A stretch of DNA of 64,000 nucleotides from G963663495 sp963663495 (GTDB taxonomy: Bacteria; Bacteroidota; Rhodothermia; Rhodothermales; Bin80): positions 2,914,001-2,978,000 of the forward strand of contig OY760427.1 of the NCBI GenBank assembly GCA_963663495.1, in the 5' to 3' direction. The notes under the pieces were generated by a model. It saw only the letters and a list, made by a program, of their open reading frames with translations, was not told where the DNA came from and did not search any database. Position 1 is the stretch's first letter. Each line of letters begins with the position of its first letter. Positions 53,844 through 63,096 of the stretch are shown piece after piece. The translations under genes were made by a program, and so were the position numbers.

Positions 53844-56800
53844 GTGCTGGATCTCCATGGCCAACAGGGTTGGTTGTTCGAAGAGGATCGGGCAGCTGCT
53901 AGTGCGGAGTCAAACGCAGGCTCGTCTGACGAGGCACTCCAATTTTCTCGGTTTGAGTCTGTTTTCCGGTCGCTCAATCCGGTAGAGCAAGCTGTTGCGA
54001 TTGCCTTCGGCGTAGTGTTTCCGCACTCACTCACCCGAGACCAGATGAGTGAAGTACTGCTATCGGCAAGGTTCAGGATTCGTCGTCGACTAATCCTGGA
54101 AGTCTACTACGAAGCCGCTTGTACCAGTCCACTAGAGGCAGGCATCTTGCTTGATCCCGGAGAGCAAGGAAGTTTGGTGGCTTGTGAAGACTGGGCACCT
54201 TGGTTAACACGGCAGGCACATTGGAAGGGCATGCTGAACAGAATTGAACAGTCATTTTCCCATGTCTATTCTCGCGGACGGGAGCACGAGGATGGGGATG
54301 CAATTACCATGATGTTAGCGCGCAATTGCACAGTAGCAGGCGAATTCGACCAGATGCGATACAGGCTGGGCAACGCCCCGCCGGGAGCATGGGGTTGGTT
54401 GTCGCGGCCTGGTTTCATGGGCCTGCTTGAAAGGCTGCCAGACCAGTACAAGGAAGCGGCCTACAGAGATTGCATCAGTGAGGTTGTGCGGAGAGCCGAA
54501 GCGCCTGAGGCTGTAATAAATATATATGCCGAAAGCTCAGTCAATCTGGCGGCCAAGGTTGCGGATATGGCAATGTTCGAGGCCATGCGGGGGTCGTTAG
54601 ACAAAGCACTGGCGGTGTTCGACCAACTGCAAGTGGATGAGCGGGCCACAAAAAGCGTACGCATAGAAGAAGCCTCTGCGCGTGCGATGATAGCCATGTT
54701 ACGCGGGGACGACGCAGAGGCGGCAGTGAGCATTGAAGAAGCCATCAAATGTGAAAGAATCGGTACACGCAAACGGAATGTCATTCCGAAATGCGCCGCG
54801 TTTTCATTCGCGCTTCTGGCCCTTATCAGGGGGCACAAACCAGAATGCGCTGCAAAACTTGACCACCTGCTAAACGTTGCTAAAAAGGACAAAATAAAGT
54901 CCACATTTCTCCATGTGGTCAAGTCAGCCTACCTGATCCGCGAGGACCATGACACTGCGCTGACCTACTCCTTTGGGTTTGACAGCTTTGATGTCTTGGT
55001 GGACGGACTGCTGTCCTGCTGGAAGAAGAAATTCCCTGGTCCTGCCGGCGAGCGGCATTTTACCACGCTGCTCAACTTCGGCACCAAGGCTGCCCGGAAT
55101 GGCTACCGATGGGTGGCGGCAGAATGCTTCGAGGTCTGCACGCAGTGGTGGAGAGCAGACGGTCGGGAGGAGAGCGAGATCCAAGAGACGCTTGCACGAA
55201 TCCTGGGCCAAGAAGAATCAGGTCCGTCGGAAGTCGCCTCCGGCATGCACAAGGAGCTGGGGACGGTATCGCTAGCGTCTCTAATCAGCCCTCAGGCAAA
55301 ATGGAATTACGCTCTCCAGCGGATTGAGCGGGTCGCACACGAGGCCAAAGGTAAAGCCAGTAAACGCAATCAATCTCCAACTACCAAGGAACAGCGTCTG
55401 GTATGGGTACTTCAGGTCGGGAAATATGAAACCATCACATTCAGATGCAAGGTGCAACGGGGAACCCGCAATGGACAATGGACCAAGGGCCGGATTATCC
55501 CGCTCAAGACATTGCGGGAACGACGGGCAGAGATGGACTTTCTCACTAATAAAGACCGTGCGGCGGCCGGCAAAATAGTTTTTGATCGCAACATAGCAAC
55601 CGACGAGTACGGCTACACGCTTCCGAGATCGGGGCTGTACGAGTTGGCCGGACACCAGTACATCTTCAATAAGGCCGGGGAATCAGTAGAAATCGTTCGC
55701 TGCGAACCGGAGCTTCATGTGCAGGAGCAGGATGGATCACTTTTGGTTAGTGTCAACCCACATGTTGAAATTGCTGACGATGAAAACCTCCTCTGCGTCT
55801 GCGTCAGTGACACACGCATTGAGGTTACCCGCTTTACCTCTGGGCACAGGAAACTCTGCCGAATCATCCCGAGTGACGGATTAGAGCTGCCTAGTGAGGC
55901 CAAGAATCGTTTGATCGGAGCGGTTTCCACACTCGCACAGGATATGAGGGTACAGGGGCTGATTGCGGGGGAGGCAGAGGTTGTATCGCAAGTGGATGGC
56001 GATCCTTGGCCTTGGGTAAGACTAGAGCCTAGTGGGCAGGGGTTAATCGTAACTCTTCTGGTTGAACCTGTGCCTGAGTCTGGCAAGTATTTCCAGCCGG
56101 GAGCTGGCGGCAATACGGCATTCGCGTCCGTTGCCGGCAAAACCGTACAGGCACGACGGACCCACGCAGCAGAAACCAACGCCGTGCGGGAGCTCACTCT
56201 CACTTGCCCCATGCTTGAGGGCGCCGGGCCGGGTTTGTCACTGGCTGTCCCTGAACCCAGCGACTGCATTGAGTTGGTTGATCAACTTGATGCAGCTGGG
56301 GCCAGGTGCCTCTGGCCCCACGGGCAGCCTTACAGGGTCGTTGCTCGGGCGGATACGGGCACGCTCCGGCTGCAGGTGAAGTCCGCTGCCGACTGGTTCA
56401 GCACGACTGGCGAGCTCCCCGTGAACAAAGATCGGGTGCTCGAACTTCATTCACTCTTTGAGTTGATGGACCAAAACCCGCAGTCACGGTTCGTCCCGGT
56501 GGGCGAAGGCGCCTTCGTATCTCTTACCTCCTCGTTTCGCCGCCAACTGGAGGATCTGCGCAGCCTGTCATCTTCCGGGGGAAAGAAAGGCCTCCGCATC
56601 CACGGCTTAGCTGCACTTTCCCTTCGGGAGTTCTTCGAAAACGTACAGCTTGCCGCCGATGACGAATGGGTCAGTCTGCAAGACACGTTCGACGATGCCC
56701 GTTCTTTCGAGCCCGTTGTACCAGGCACGCTGCAGGCTGAGCTGCGGCCCTATCAGGAGGATGGTTTTCGATGGCTTGCGCGCCTCGGACACTGGGGCGT

Positions 56801-58142
56801 CGGCGCATGCCTTGCCGACGACATGGGTCTGGGCAAGACAATACAAGCCCTTACGCTGCTGCTTGATCGCGCCCCAAAAGGACCCGCACTCGTAGTCGCT
56901 CCAACGTCAGTAGTGGACAACTGGATCAACGAAGCGCGCCGCTTCGCACCAACCTTGAACGTCCGTACCTACACGGGTTCACCGCACGCTCGCGCCCGCC
57001 ATCTGGAGGACTTGGGTCCATTTGACCTAGTAGTAACTACGTATGGACTTCTGCATATAGATGCTGATCCCCTAGGATCCGTTGATTGGGGAACGACCGT
57101 GCTGGATGAAGCCCAGGCAATCCGCAACCCGTCCACCAAGCGCGCCCGCGCTGCTCGCAAACTCAAGGCCGGATTCCGTGTCGTCACAACGGGAACGCCG
57201 ATACAGAACAACCTGGGCGATCTCTATTCGCTCTTTGCGTTTCTCAATCCCGGGATGCTAGGCTCCCGAAAGCATTTTCGCGAGAAGTTCGAATTGCCAA
57301 TCGTACGTGACGGAGACCCCGCCACACGTAATCGCCTTCGCCGCCTCATCTCAGCCTTTATGTTACGAAGGATCAAGGCCGATGTGCTAGACGACCTCCC
57401 CCCCCGTACCGAGGTCACCCTCCATGTCAAACTTTCACCAGAGGAGGCAACACTCTACGAAGCGTTAAGGCAGCGTGCGATGGAGGACCTGCAGGCTATT
57501 GGCATGGACCGTACCTCGGACGAAGAAGATGTTGAACCTGAGCAGCAGCGGCGCTTTCAGATTCTGGCGCACCTGACCAGGTTACGGCTCGCCTGTTGTA
57601 ATCCCCGCCTAGTGCATCCAGACGGTCCGTCCAGCTCCAAGATGCAGACTTTCGCGGCCACCCTTACTGAATTGCGCAAGGGACGGCATAAAGTTCTCGT
57701 CTTCTCCCAATTCGTGCGCCACCTCAAGCTGATTGAGGAGCACTTGGTCGAAGCCGGGATTCCGTATCAGTATCTTGATGGCTCAACCCCTGCCAAAGCC
57801 CGATCGCAGCGTATCGCGGCGTTTCAGGCGGGCGAGGGCGATGTGTTCCTTATATCGCTCAAGGCTGGAGGGGTGGGACTTAACCTGACAGCGGCCGACT
57901 ATGTAATTCACATGGATCCGTGGTGGAATCCCGCAGCGGAGGACCAAGCCTCAGACCGCGCTCATCGCATTGGTCAGACGCGTCCGGTTACGATCTACCG
58001 GCTGGTCACCAAGGGCACAATTGAGGAACAAATCGTACAGCTACACCACAGTAAGCGGGAGCTGGCCGACAGATTGCTTGAAGGAACAGACACGCCGGCT
58101 CGGCTGAACACAGAAGAGCTCCTGAAGCTGCTAACGGGGTAA
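53844..58142 (+). CDS. SNF2/RapA-type DEAD/DEAH helicase with a large uncharacterised N-terminal part
   Basis: A 1432-residue protein starting at GTG 53844 (in-frame stop at 53835). The C-terminal ~450 residues are a SNF2 ATPase: ADDMGLGKTIQALTLLL (Walker A, near 990), VLDEAQAIRN (motif II), TTGTPIQNNLGDLYSLF (III), VFSQFVRHLKLIEEHL (IV), SLKAGGVGLNLTAADYVIHM (V) and QASDRAHRIGQTRPVTIYRL (VI). Residues 1-~480 are helix-rich and Ala-rich, perhaps TPR-like; 480-940 contain beta-rich segments of unknown type. SNF2 proteins translocate on double-stranded DNA and remodel protein-DNA complexes; some belong to anti-phage systems. No methyltransferase or nuclease partner is adjacent, so function stays open. 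Confidence 0.88.
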   Translation: MLDLHGQQGWLFEEDRAAASAESNAGSSDEALQFSRFESVFRSLNPVEQAVAIAFGVVFPHSLTRDQMSEVLLSARFRIRRRLILEVYYEAACTSPLEAGILLDPGEQGSLVACEDWAPWLTRQAHWKGMLNRIEQSFSHVYSRGREHEDGDAITMMLARNCTVAGEFDQMRYRLGNAPPGAWGWLSRPGFMGLLERLPDQYKEAAYRDCISEVVRRAEAPEAVINIYAESSVNLAAKVADMAMFEAMRGSLDKALAVFDQLQVDERATKSVRIEEASARAMIAMLRGDDAEAAVSIEEAIKCERIGTRKRNVIPKCAAFSFALLALIRGHKPECAAKLDHLLNVAKKDKIKSTFLHVVKSAYLIREDHDTALTYSFGFDSFDVLVDGLLSCWKKKFPGPAGERHFTTLLNFGTKAARNGYRWVAAECFEVCTQWWRADGREESEIQETLARILGQEESGPSEVASGMHKELGTVSLASLISPQAKWNYALQRIERVAHEAKGKASKRNQSPTTKEQRLVWVLQVGKYETITFRCKVQRGTRNGQWTKGRIIPLKTLRERRAEMDFLTNKDRAAAGKIVFDRNIATDEYGYTLPRSGLYELAGHQYIFNKAGESVEIVRCEPELHVQEQDGSLLVSVNPHVEIADDENLLCVCVSDTRIEVTRFTSGHRKLCRIIPSDGLELPSEAKNRLIGAVSTLAQDMRVQGLIAGEAEVVSQVDGDPWPWVRLEPSGQGLIVTLLVEPVPESGKYFQPGAGGNTAFASVAGKTVQARRTHAAETNAVRELTLTCPMLEGAGPGLSLAVPEPSDCIELVDQLDAAGARCLWPHGQPYRVVARADTGTLRLQVKSAADWFSTTGELPVNKDRVLELHSLFELMDQNPQSRFVPVGEGAFVSLTSSFRRQLEDLRSLSSSGGKKGLRIHGLAALSLREFFENVQLAADDEWVSLQDTFDDARSFEPVVPGTLQAELRPYQEDGFRWLARLGHWGVGACLADDMGLGKTIQALTLLLDRAPKGPALVVAPTSVVDNWINEARRFAPTLNVRTYTGSPHARARHLEDLGPFDLVVTTYGLLHIDADPLGSVDWGTTVLDEAQAIRNPSTKRARAARKLKAGFRVVTTGTPIQNNLGDLYSLFAFLNPGMLGSRKHFREKFELPIVRDGDPATRNRLRRLISAFMLRRIKADVLDDLPPRTEVTLHVKLSPEEATLYEALRQRAMEDLQAIGMDRTSDEEDVEPEQQRRFQILAHLTRLRLACCNPRLVHPDGPSSSKMQTFAATLTELRKGRHKVLVFSQFVRHLKLIEEHLVEAGIPYQYLDGSTPAKARSQRIAAFQAGEGDVFLISLKAGGVGLNLTAADYVIHMDPWWNPAAEDQASDRAHRIGQTRPVTIYRLVTKGTIEEQIVQLHHSKRELADRLLEGTDTPARLNTEELLKLLTG

Positions 58143-58834
58143 GGTGCGGACTTCTGAGAAGCGACATTCATTGATTGTTTCAGCGGTATGGTTGTTTCTC
58201 GGAATCCGAGATCGTTTTGTGCCCGGACCTGCGGTTTGGGCAATCAATTCACGATCAGAATGGCGACGAATAAAATGCAAGTCCTGGTTCTGCGCATGTT
58301 CATATGGAGGAAACAATGCCCGTACTGTTTGCGGACACCAAGACCCGCACAAGTGAGCCTTCGGCGCGCTTGTATCATCGGCTGAACAAGCAATCCAGTG
58401 AGACAAGGCAGCACTTAAGCGGCGTACGGACACATGTGTGCGTACGTAAGGAATTTTCTGGAGTTGAGCATGGAGGCTACAGCGCGCTTGACGACCTGTG
58501 GTGCGGCTCCACAGCAGTGAATAATGCAGTGGTTTAGTGCATGCTAAGGGAGCTGAGGAAAAACCCGAAAGCAATATCGCCGACAGCCATTAGAAGTCTT
58601 CTCTTCCCACGACAACACGCAGCGAGAGAGAGCGCGCACCCCATCGGGCTTTACTAAACTTGAATCAGTTGGGCGTGACCAGCAGGGGGAGCCGATTCCA
58701 GATCTGTAACACCACAATGCGCTGCCAAGCTGAGGCAACCCCGGCGGCGTTGGGCCTTACAAACCGTCAGGCTTTACCATTTGCGTGAACAGACATGCAA
58801 TGAGTTCCTGGTTCGCGATCGTATGGCATTAATC
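58143..58834. other. Intergenic region with an imperfect palindrome
   Basis: 692 bases between two convergent genes. A 24-bp dyad lies at 58423-58446: CGTACG, G, ACACATGTGT, G, CGTACG, with only the G positions unmatched. At about 58690-58745 (minus strand) the sequence GGGGTTGCCTCAGCTTGGCA resembles a tRNA 5' half, but no complete cloverleaf forms. No coding gene is supported. Confidence 0.45.
58423..58446. repeat. 24-bp imperfect palindrome
   Basis: Arms CGTACG...CGTACG around ACACATGTGT. It could be a protein-binding site or form a cruciform; the context gives no clue to its use. Confidence 0.6.
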
Positions 58835-59971
58835 CTATTGATCAACAATAGCTCCACCACACCCGCTCCCGGCGCCTGCCGTACAGCCGTAGCAATGCCG
58901 GGCGGTACGTACATGATGCCCCAACCACTCTTCCAGCTCAAAATCGCGAACCGAAGCCCTAGGACCACCGAGATCCATCTCCATGCCGAGCTGCTGGTTG
59001 AAGTCGCAGTCATACAGATAGCCATCCCAAGAAACGCTAAGTGTATTTCGGCACATCAACCCACGAATTGTAGCCGGGTTGAAGGCTCCTGCAAGCTTAT
59101 GCATGTACGCTTCGACCTGATCCGTATTAACCAGCCATTCAAGATAGCGCGACATAGGAAGGTTGTTAAGCGTCAGCAGCCGGTCGAAGGTAACCCCGTG
59201 ATGGCGGTGCAACGCCTTCTTCCATTCCCGCTCCAATGACGATTGTTGCCCTGAAAGGAAGGCCCCGACAGGATTGGTAATCAATGTAAGGCACAAGCGG
59301 GAAACTCCGTGTCCATAACCCGCGCTATTAAGACGGCGCAGCGCCTCAATAGATTTTTCATAGGTCCCGCGTCCCCGCTGTGCATCCGTACCAAGCGACC
59401 TGTAGTGCGGAAGTGAACACACGACCTCCACTCCGCGCTCTGCAAACCATACTGGTAGGTGCCGCAGTCGTTGCACTAGGAGGACGGTCAGATTACACCT
59501 ATCCATCACATAAAGGCCACGCTCTACACAAGCATCCACCAAATACTCAAAGTATGGATTTAATTCTGGAGCCCCTCCCGTCAAGTCAACTGTATGCGCG
59601 CCAGAACGATCAATAAGCGTTAGGCAGTCTTCCACCGTCTGCCGATCCATGTTTTCTTGCGTCCGGTCCGGTCCAGAGTCCACATGGCAATGGCGACACG
59701 TCATGTTGCATAGCTTACCAAGATTGATCTGCACAATGTCAAGGGCCTCCGGTTGTAACCGCGGCCATCCCGACGCTGCGAGATCCGCAGCGAAGTTGCC
59801 GGTACCCGTAGGTCCACCCTCCATGCGCACCTCATCAAGGATACGCAACTGTTCGAACGGCTCCGCCAGCGGTGCCCGGCGGTACCGCATGGACGGCGCG
59901 GCATAACTACCGGCTCCGTTCAGGATATCAACTTCAATCAGCTCTGGAGAAGATGCAATACTGCTTCCCAT
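58835..59971 (-). CDS. arsS: Radical SAM protein ArsS (arsenosugar biosynthesis type)
   Basis: A 378-residue radical-SAM enzyme. The [4Fe-4S] motif CNMTCRHCHVD has Cys 88, 92 and 95; VDLTGGAPELNPYFEYLVDA is the following SAM-binding segment. The C-terminal DUF3641-like region carries CRNTLSVSWDGYLYDCDFNQ and ends with HCYGCTAGAGSGCGGAIV, a Cys-rich terminus of the ArsS family; some members contain selenocysteine near there, but here the codons are ordinary. ArsS is proposed to add the 5'-deoxyadenosyl group in arsenosugar formation. The next gene upstream is the usual partner (peroxidase-like protein), 3 bases away. No arsM methyltransferase is in the window. Confidence 0.9.
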   Translation of the reverse strand: MGSSIASSPELIEVDILNGAGSYAAPSMRYRRAPLAEPFEQLRILDEVRMEGGPTGTGNFAADLAASGWPRLQPEALDIVQINLGKLCNMTCRHCHVDSGPDRTQENMDRQTVEDCLTLIDRSGAHTVDLTGGAPELNPYFEYLVDACVERGLYVMDRCNLTVLLVQRLRHLPVWFAERGVEVVCSLPHYRSLGTDAQRGRGTYEKSIEALRRLNSAGYGHGVSRLCLTLITNPVGAFLSGQQSSLEREWKKALHRHHGVTFDRLLTLNNLPMSRYLEWLVNTDQVEAYMHKLAGAFNPATIRGLMCRNTLSVSWDGYLYDCDFNQQLGMEMDLGGPRASVRDFELEEWLGHHVRTARHCYGCTAGAGSGCGGAIVDQ

Positions 59972-59974
59972 ACC

Positions 59975-60310
59975 TCACATGCTCAAACGCTTAACCTGAT
60001 CCACCATCTGCACCCCGTGGACGAGTGCTGCCCCGCCCCGAATTGCCGCCGCAACATGGACCGCCTCTGTCATTTCCTCAAGATCGGAACCCCGCTCAAG
60101 GCACGCTTGGGAATAGGCATCGATACAATAGGGACATTGCAACGCATGGGATACAGCGAGACCGATCAACGCCTTCACACGCTCGGACAATGCACCATCC
60201 TCAAAAACCTGATTGTAATAGGCAAAAAAAGCATCTGCAAGCGGCTTGCTGCCTTCAGCGATATCCGCGAATCGCGGCAAATGATCTTTGTTGTAGTAGG
60301 CATCAGTCAT
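59975..60310 (-). CDS. Arsenosugar biosynthesis-associated peroxidase-like protein (carboxymuconolactone decarboxylase family)
   Basis: A 111-residue helical protein of the CMD/AhpD-like family. The redox pair is CPYC (Cys 59 and 62) in HALQCPYCIDAYSQACLERG, followed by the conserved EMTEAVHVAAAIRGGAALVHG. In many genomes this subfamily is encoded beside arsS, as here with only 3 bases between the genes, so co-translation is likely. Its biochemical role in the pathway is not established; a thiol-reducing or protective function is plausible. Confidence 0.9.
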   Translation of the reverse strand: MTDAYYNKDHLPRFADIAEGSKPLADAFFAYYNQVFEDGALSERVKALIGLAVSHALQCPYCIDAYSQACLERGSDLEEMTEAVHVAAAIRGGAALVHGVQMVDQVKRLSM

Positions 60311-60344
60311 GGGGTCTAAGATACGCTATCCTAGCTGCGTGTTT

Positions 60345-62123
60345 CTATGCAGCCGCAGCTTCCTGATCCTGGTACTGCAGTTCATATAGTCTTCGGTACA
60401 AGCCTCCTTTCATAAGGAGTTCCTCGTGCGTACCCTGCTCGCGCAGCACCCCTTTGTGAAGCACGAGAATTCGGTCTGCGTGACGTACAGTGGATAACCT
60501 GTGCGCAACCACTAAGCTGGTCCGCCCCTCCATCAACGTATCAAGCGCTTTTTGTATTACCAATTCAGTTTCCGTGTCCACACTGGATGTAGCTTCATCA
60601 AGAACTAGGATGTCCGGATCAAATACCAAGGCCCGCACAAAGGATAGCAGCTGTCGCTGTCCATGCGAGATGGATGCACCCCGCTCCCGAACATCGTGCT
60701 CGTACCCTTGGGGTAAACGCTCAATAAACCGATGCGCTCCGATAGCCTTTGCCGCCGCAACGACATGCTCTGCAGTGATATCCTGGTGTCCGAGCGAAAT
60801 GTTTTTCTCAATCGACCCGGAGAACAGAAACACATCCTGCAGTACCAGCCCGATGCGCCACCGGAGGAATTGCAGGTTGATATCCTTTATGTCCTGACCA
60901 TCCAGTAGAATTTGCCCCTTCTGGATATCGTAGAATCGCATCAGAAGGCTGATGACCGTTGTCTTGCCGCTTCCGGTCGACCCGACAAGCGCCACACTTT
61001 GTCCGCGCTCAATTTCAAATGTCACATCACGCAGCACCCAGTTCGGGTCATCGGAACCATCGTCGTAGCTGAACCATACGCCGCGAAAGGCTATACGCCC
61101 CTGAAATTTCTTAAGAGGTACCGGCCGTTTAATCTGAGGAAGCGCTTGGTTATTATCCAACACACCAAAAATGCGTTCAGCACCTGCCATAGCAGACTGT
61201 AACGTGTTGAATTGGTCTGACAGATTCCGAATGGGTTCGAAAAACTGCCGGGCATACTGGACAAACGCGATCAGTATTCCAACTGTCAGCCCGCCGGCAA
61301 TGGCCTGCACACCCCCCATCCACACGACCAGCCCAATTGCTGTTGAAGCCAAGATATCCACTGCGGGCCAGAACAGCGCGTAATAAAATACCGTATTGAT
61401 CTGGGCTAAACGATGCTGGTCATTAATCGTCCGAAACCGCCGCATTTCCTCTGCTTCACGGCCAAACAATTGCACAATACTCATACCCATGACATGCTCC
61501 TGCAGGAACGCATTCATTCGCGCAACCTGGCGCCGCGTCTCGCGGTACTGCCCCCTTACCTTGCGCTTGAACCACATGGTTACCCATAACATCAGGGGCA
61601 TGATGCCAATGGTCACAAGTGCCAGGCCCCAGTCAAGAGAAAACATGAAGGCCGCGATAAAAATGAGCCTGAACATATCGCCCATTATCAAGACGACGCC
61701 GGCCGACAAGACATCACTCAGTGACTCCACATCGGCGGTCGTGCGCGTAATCAGTCTCCCGATAGGCGTGCGGTCAAAGAAGCTCAGGGACTGCTTCTGG
61801 ATGTGACGAAACACGCGAACGCGAACATCAAATATCGCTAGCTGACCAATCCACTGGGTCAGATAGGCGTTGGTAAAAACAAGGACACCCTCAAGTGCAA
61901 GCGCACTCAACAGGACAATGATGATTATATGCAGCCCCGTCAGATCGCCCGGAACTATGTAATCGTCAATAGCAAGCTGAATAAGCTTGGGCCGGAGCGG
62001 GCCCAGGAAGGCTGTCCCGAGAACCAGCACAAAAGCCAACGCTACCCACACCTTGTAGGGCATCAGGTAGGATATAATGCGTCTAAGCAGCTTCCGATCA
62101 AGCCCCTTCGGCTGTTCTCCCAT
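60345..62123 (-). CDS. ABC exporter half-transporter (MdlB/MsbA type)
   Basis: A 592-residue protein with an N-terminal six-helix membrane domain (about 15-320) and a C-terminal ATPase. QSLSFFDRTPIGRLITRTTA is the typical coupling region. The ATPase has Walker A GSTGSGKTT, Q-loop LVLQDVFLFSGS, a signature that reads ISHGQRQLL instead of LSGGQ (S-H-G-Q is common in one half of heterodimeric exporters), Walker B ILVLDEATSSVD and H-loop VVAHRLSTVR. The second half is probably the truncated gene at 63097, with RNase Z between. It likely exports lipids or drugs. Confidence 0.92.
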   Translation of the reverse strand: MGEQPKGLDRKLLRRIISYLMPYKVWVALAFVLVLGTAFLGPLRPKLIQLAIDDYIVPGDLTGLHIIIIVLLSALALEGVLVFTNAYLTQWIGQLAIFDVRVRVFRHIQKQSLSFFDRTPIGRLITRTTADVESLSDVLSAGVVLIMGDMFRLIFIAAFMFSLDWGLALVTIGIMPLMLWVTMWFKRKVRGQYRETRRQVARMNAFLQEHVMGMSIVQLFGREAEEMRRFRTINDQHRLAQINTVFYYALFWPAVDILASTAIGLVVWMGGVQAIAGGLTVGILIAFVQYARQFFEPIRNLSDQFNTLQSAMAGAERIFGVLDNNQALPQIKRPVPLKKFQGRIAFRGVWFSYDDGSDDPNWVLRDVTFEIERGQSVALVGSTGSGKTTVISLLMRFYDIQKGQILLDGQDIKDINLQFLRWRIGLVLQDVFLFSGSIEKNISLGHQDITAEHVVAAAKAIGAHRFIERLPQGYEHDVRERGASISHGQRQLLSFVRALVFDPDILVLDEATSSVDTETELVIQKALDTLMEGRTSLVVAHRLSTVRHADRILVLHKGVLREQGTHEELLMKGGLYRRLYELQYQDQEAAAA

Positions 62124-62133
62124 ACGGTCGTCC

Positions 62134-63063
62134 TTAGTAATCTCCTACAGAGTAGCGTCCCAGCTCAACCGCGGCGGCCGAATACGGGAACTCTTCCTTA
62201 GCCTGCCGAACGAGCAGCCCAATGTCCGAATACCGTGCGCTAAAATGGCTCAGCAGCAACCTGCCTGCACGCGCTCTGCGTGCAACCGCGGCGGCCTCCC
62301 GTGCTGTCGAGTGCCCGGTCCTTTCCGCACGCTCCTGGTGCTCATCTGAAAAAGTTGCATCATGCAGGACGAGAGACGCATCCGTGGCGAGTTGCTGCCC
62401 CGCCTCGCACGGGCGCGTATCAACAAGATAGGCGAAGGATCGCGGGACCGGTGGAGGCCCGACGACTTGGCTGCTCTGGATCACTGCACCGGATGCAAGC
62501 CGAATTGATCCACCATTCTTCAACATCCGAAAATGCTCGGGCGCATGTGCACCCATGGCACGAGCCTTATCCGCATCCAGGGATCCGAGCCGCGCCCGCT
62601 CCTGCACCCGATACCCTACCGTAAAGACCCGATGCTCTAAGGTACGCGCTGTTATGACCCACAATGCATTCTCATGCACAACTCCAGAACGAAACTCCTT
62701 GTTCAAGGACCGATGCACCAATTCAAATCCCCGATTCTTGAACAAGGAATCCGATAACATGTCAAGAATCGGTACCAAGTCTGCAGGAGCCAGGAGCGTC
62801 AGAGGGGCCGTGCGACCACTCAATGCCATCGTGGATAGAAGGCCGAACAGTCCAATAAAGTGATCCCCGTGCAGGTGGGTAATGCATATCGTATCAACAT
62901 GTCCGTGCTTCAGCCCGGCATCAAGCAGCCTTCGTTGTACACCTTCACCGCAATCCAGCAGCAGGATGCGACCTGACTGAATCAGCGCTATAGAAGATAA
63001 GTGGCGCGTTCGGGTGGGTGCAGCCGCAGCAGTGCCTAGCGGAACAATAGTCATGGGCAACAC
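62134..63063 (-). CDS. rnz: Ribonuclease Z (tRNA 3' processing endonuclease)
   Basis: A 309-residue metallo-beta-lactamase-fold enzyme that removes tRNA 3' trailers. The motif THLHGDHFIGLFGLLSTM binds two zinc ions; LDCGEGVQRRL precedes it and LVHDATF-like SLVLHDATFSDEH provides the next aspartate and histidine. LLLSHFSARYSD carries the final His. Length and order match bacterial RNase Z. ATG 63063 or 63054 could be the start. It lies 10 bases upstream of the half-transporter gene and 33 bases after the other, so the three seem co-transcribed. Confidence 0.93.
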   Translation of the reverse strand: MLPMTIVPLGTAAAAPTRTRHLSSIALIQSGRILLLDCGEGVQRRLLDAGLKHGHVDTICITHLHGDHFIGLFGLLSTMALSGRTAPLTLLAPADLVPILDMLSDSLFKNRGFELVHRSLNKEFRSGVVHENALWVITARTLEHRVFTVGYRVQERARLGSLDADKARAMGAHAPEHFRMLKNGGSIRLASGAVIQSSQVVGPPPVPRSFAYLVDTRPCEAGQQLATDASLVLHDATFSDEHQERAERTGHSTAREAAAVARRARAGRLLLSHFSARYSDIGLLVRQAKEEFPYSAAAVELGRYSVGDY

Positions 63064-63096
63064 ATCAAGACTGACCGCAACGCGTGATCCTGCGCC

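Noticed and set aside
58690..58745. tRNA-like 5' half on the minus strand (GGGGTTGCCTCAGCTTGGCA)
   Set aside because: The D-arm-like part and possible acceptor pairing are visible, but the anticodon stem and T-arm do not pair and there is no TTCGA-type T-loop. At most it is a decayed tRNA.
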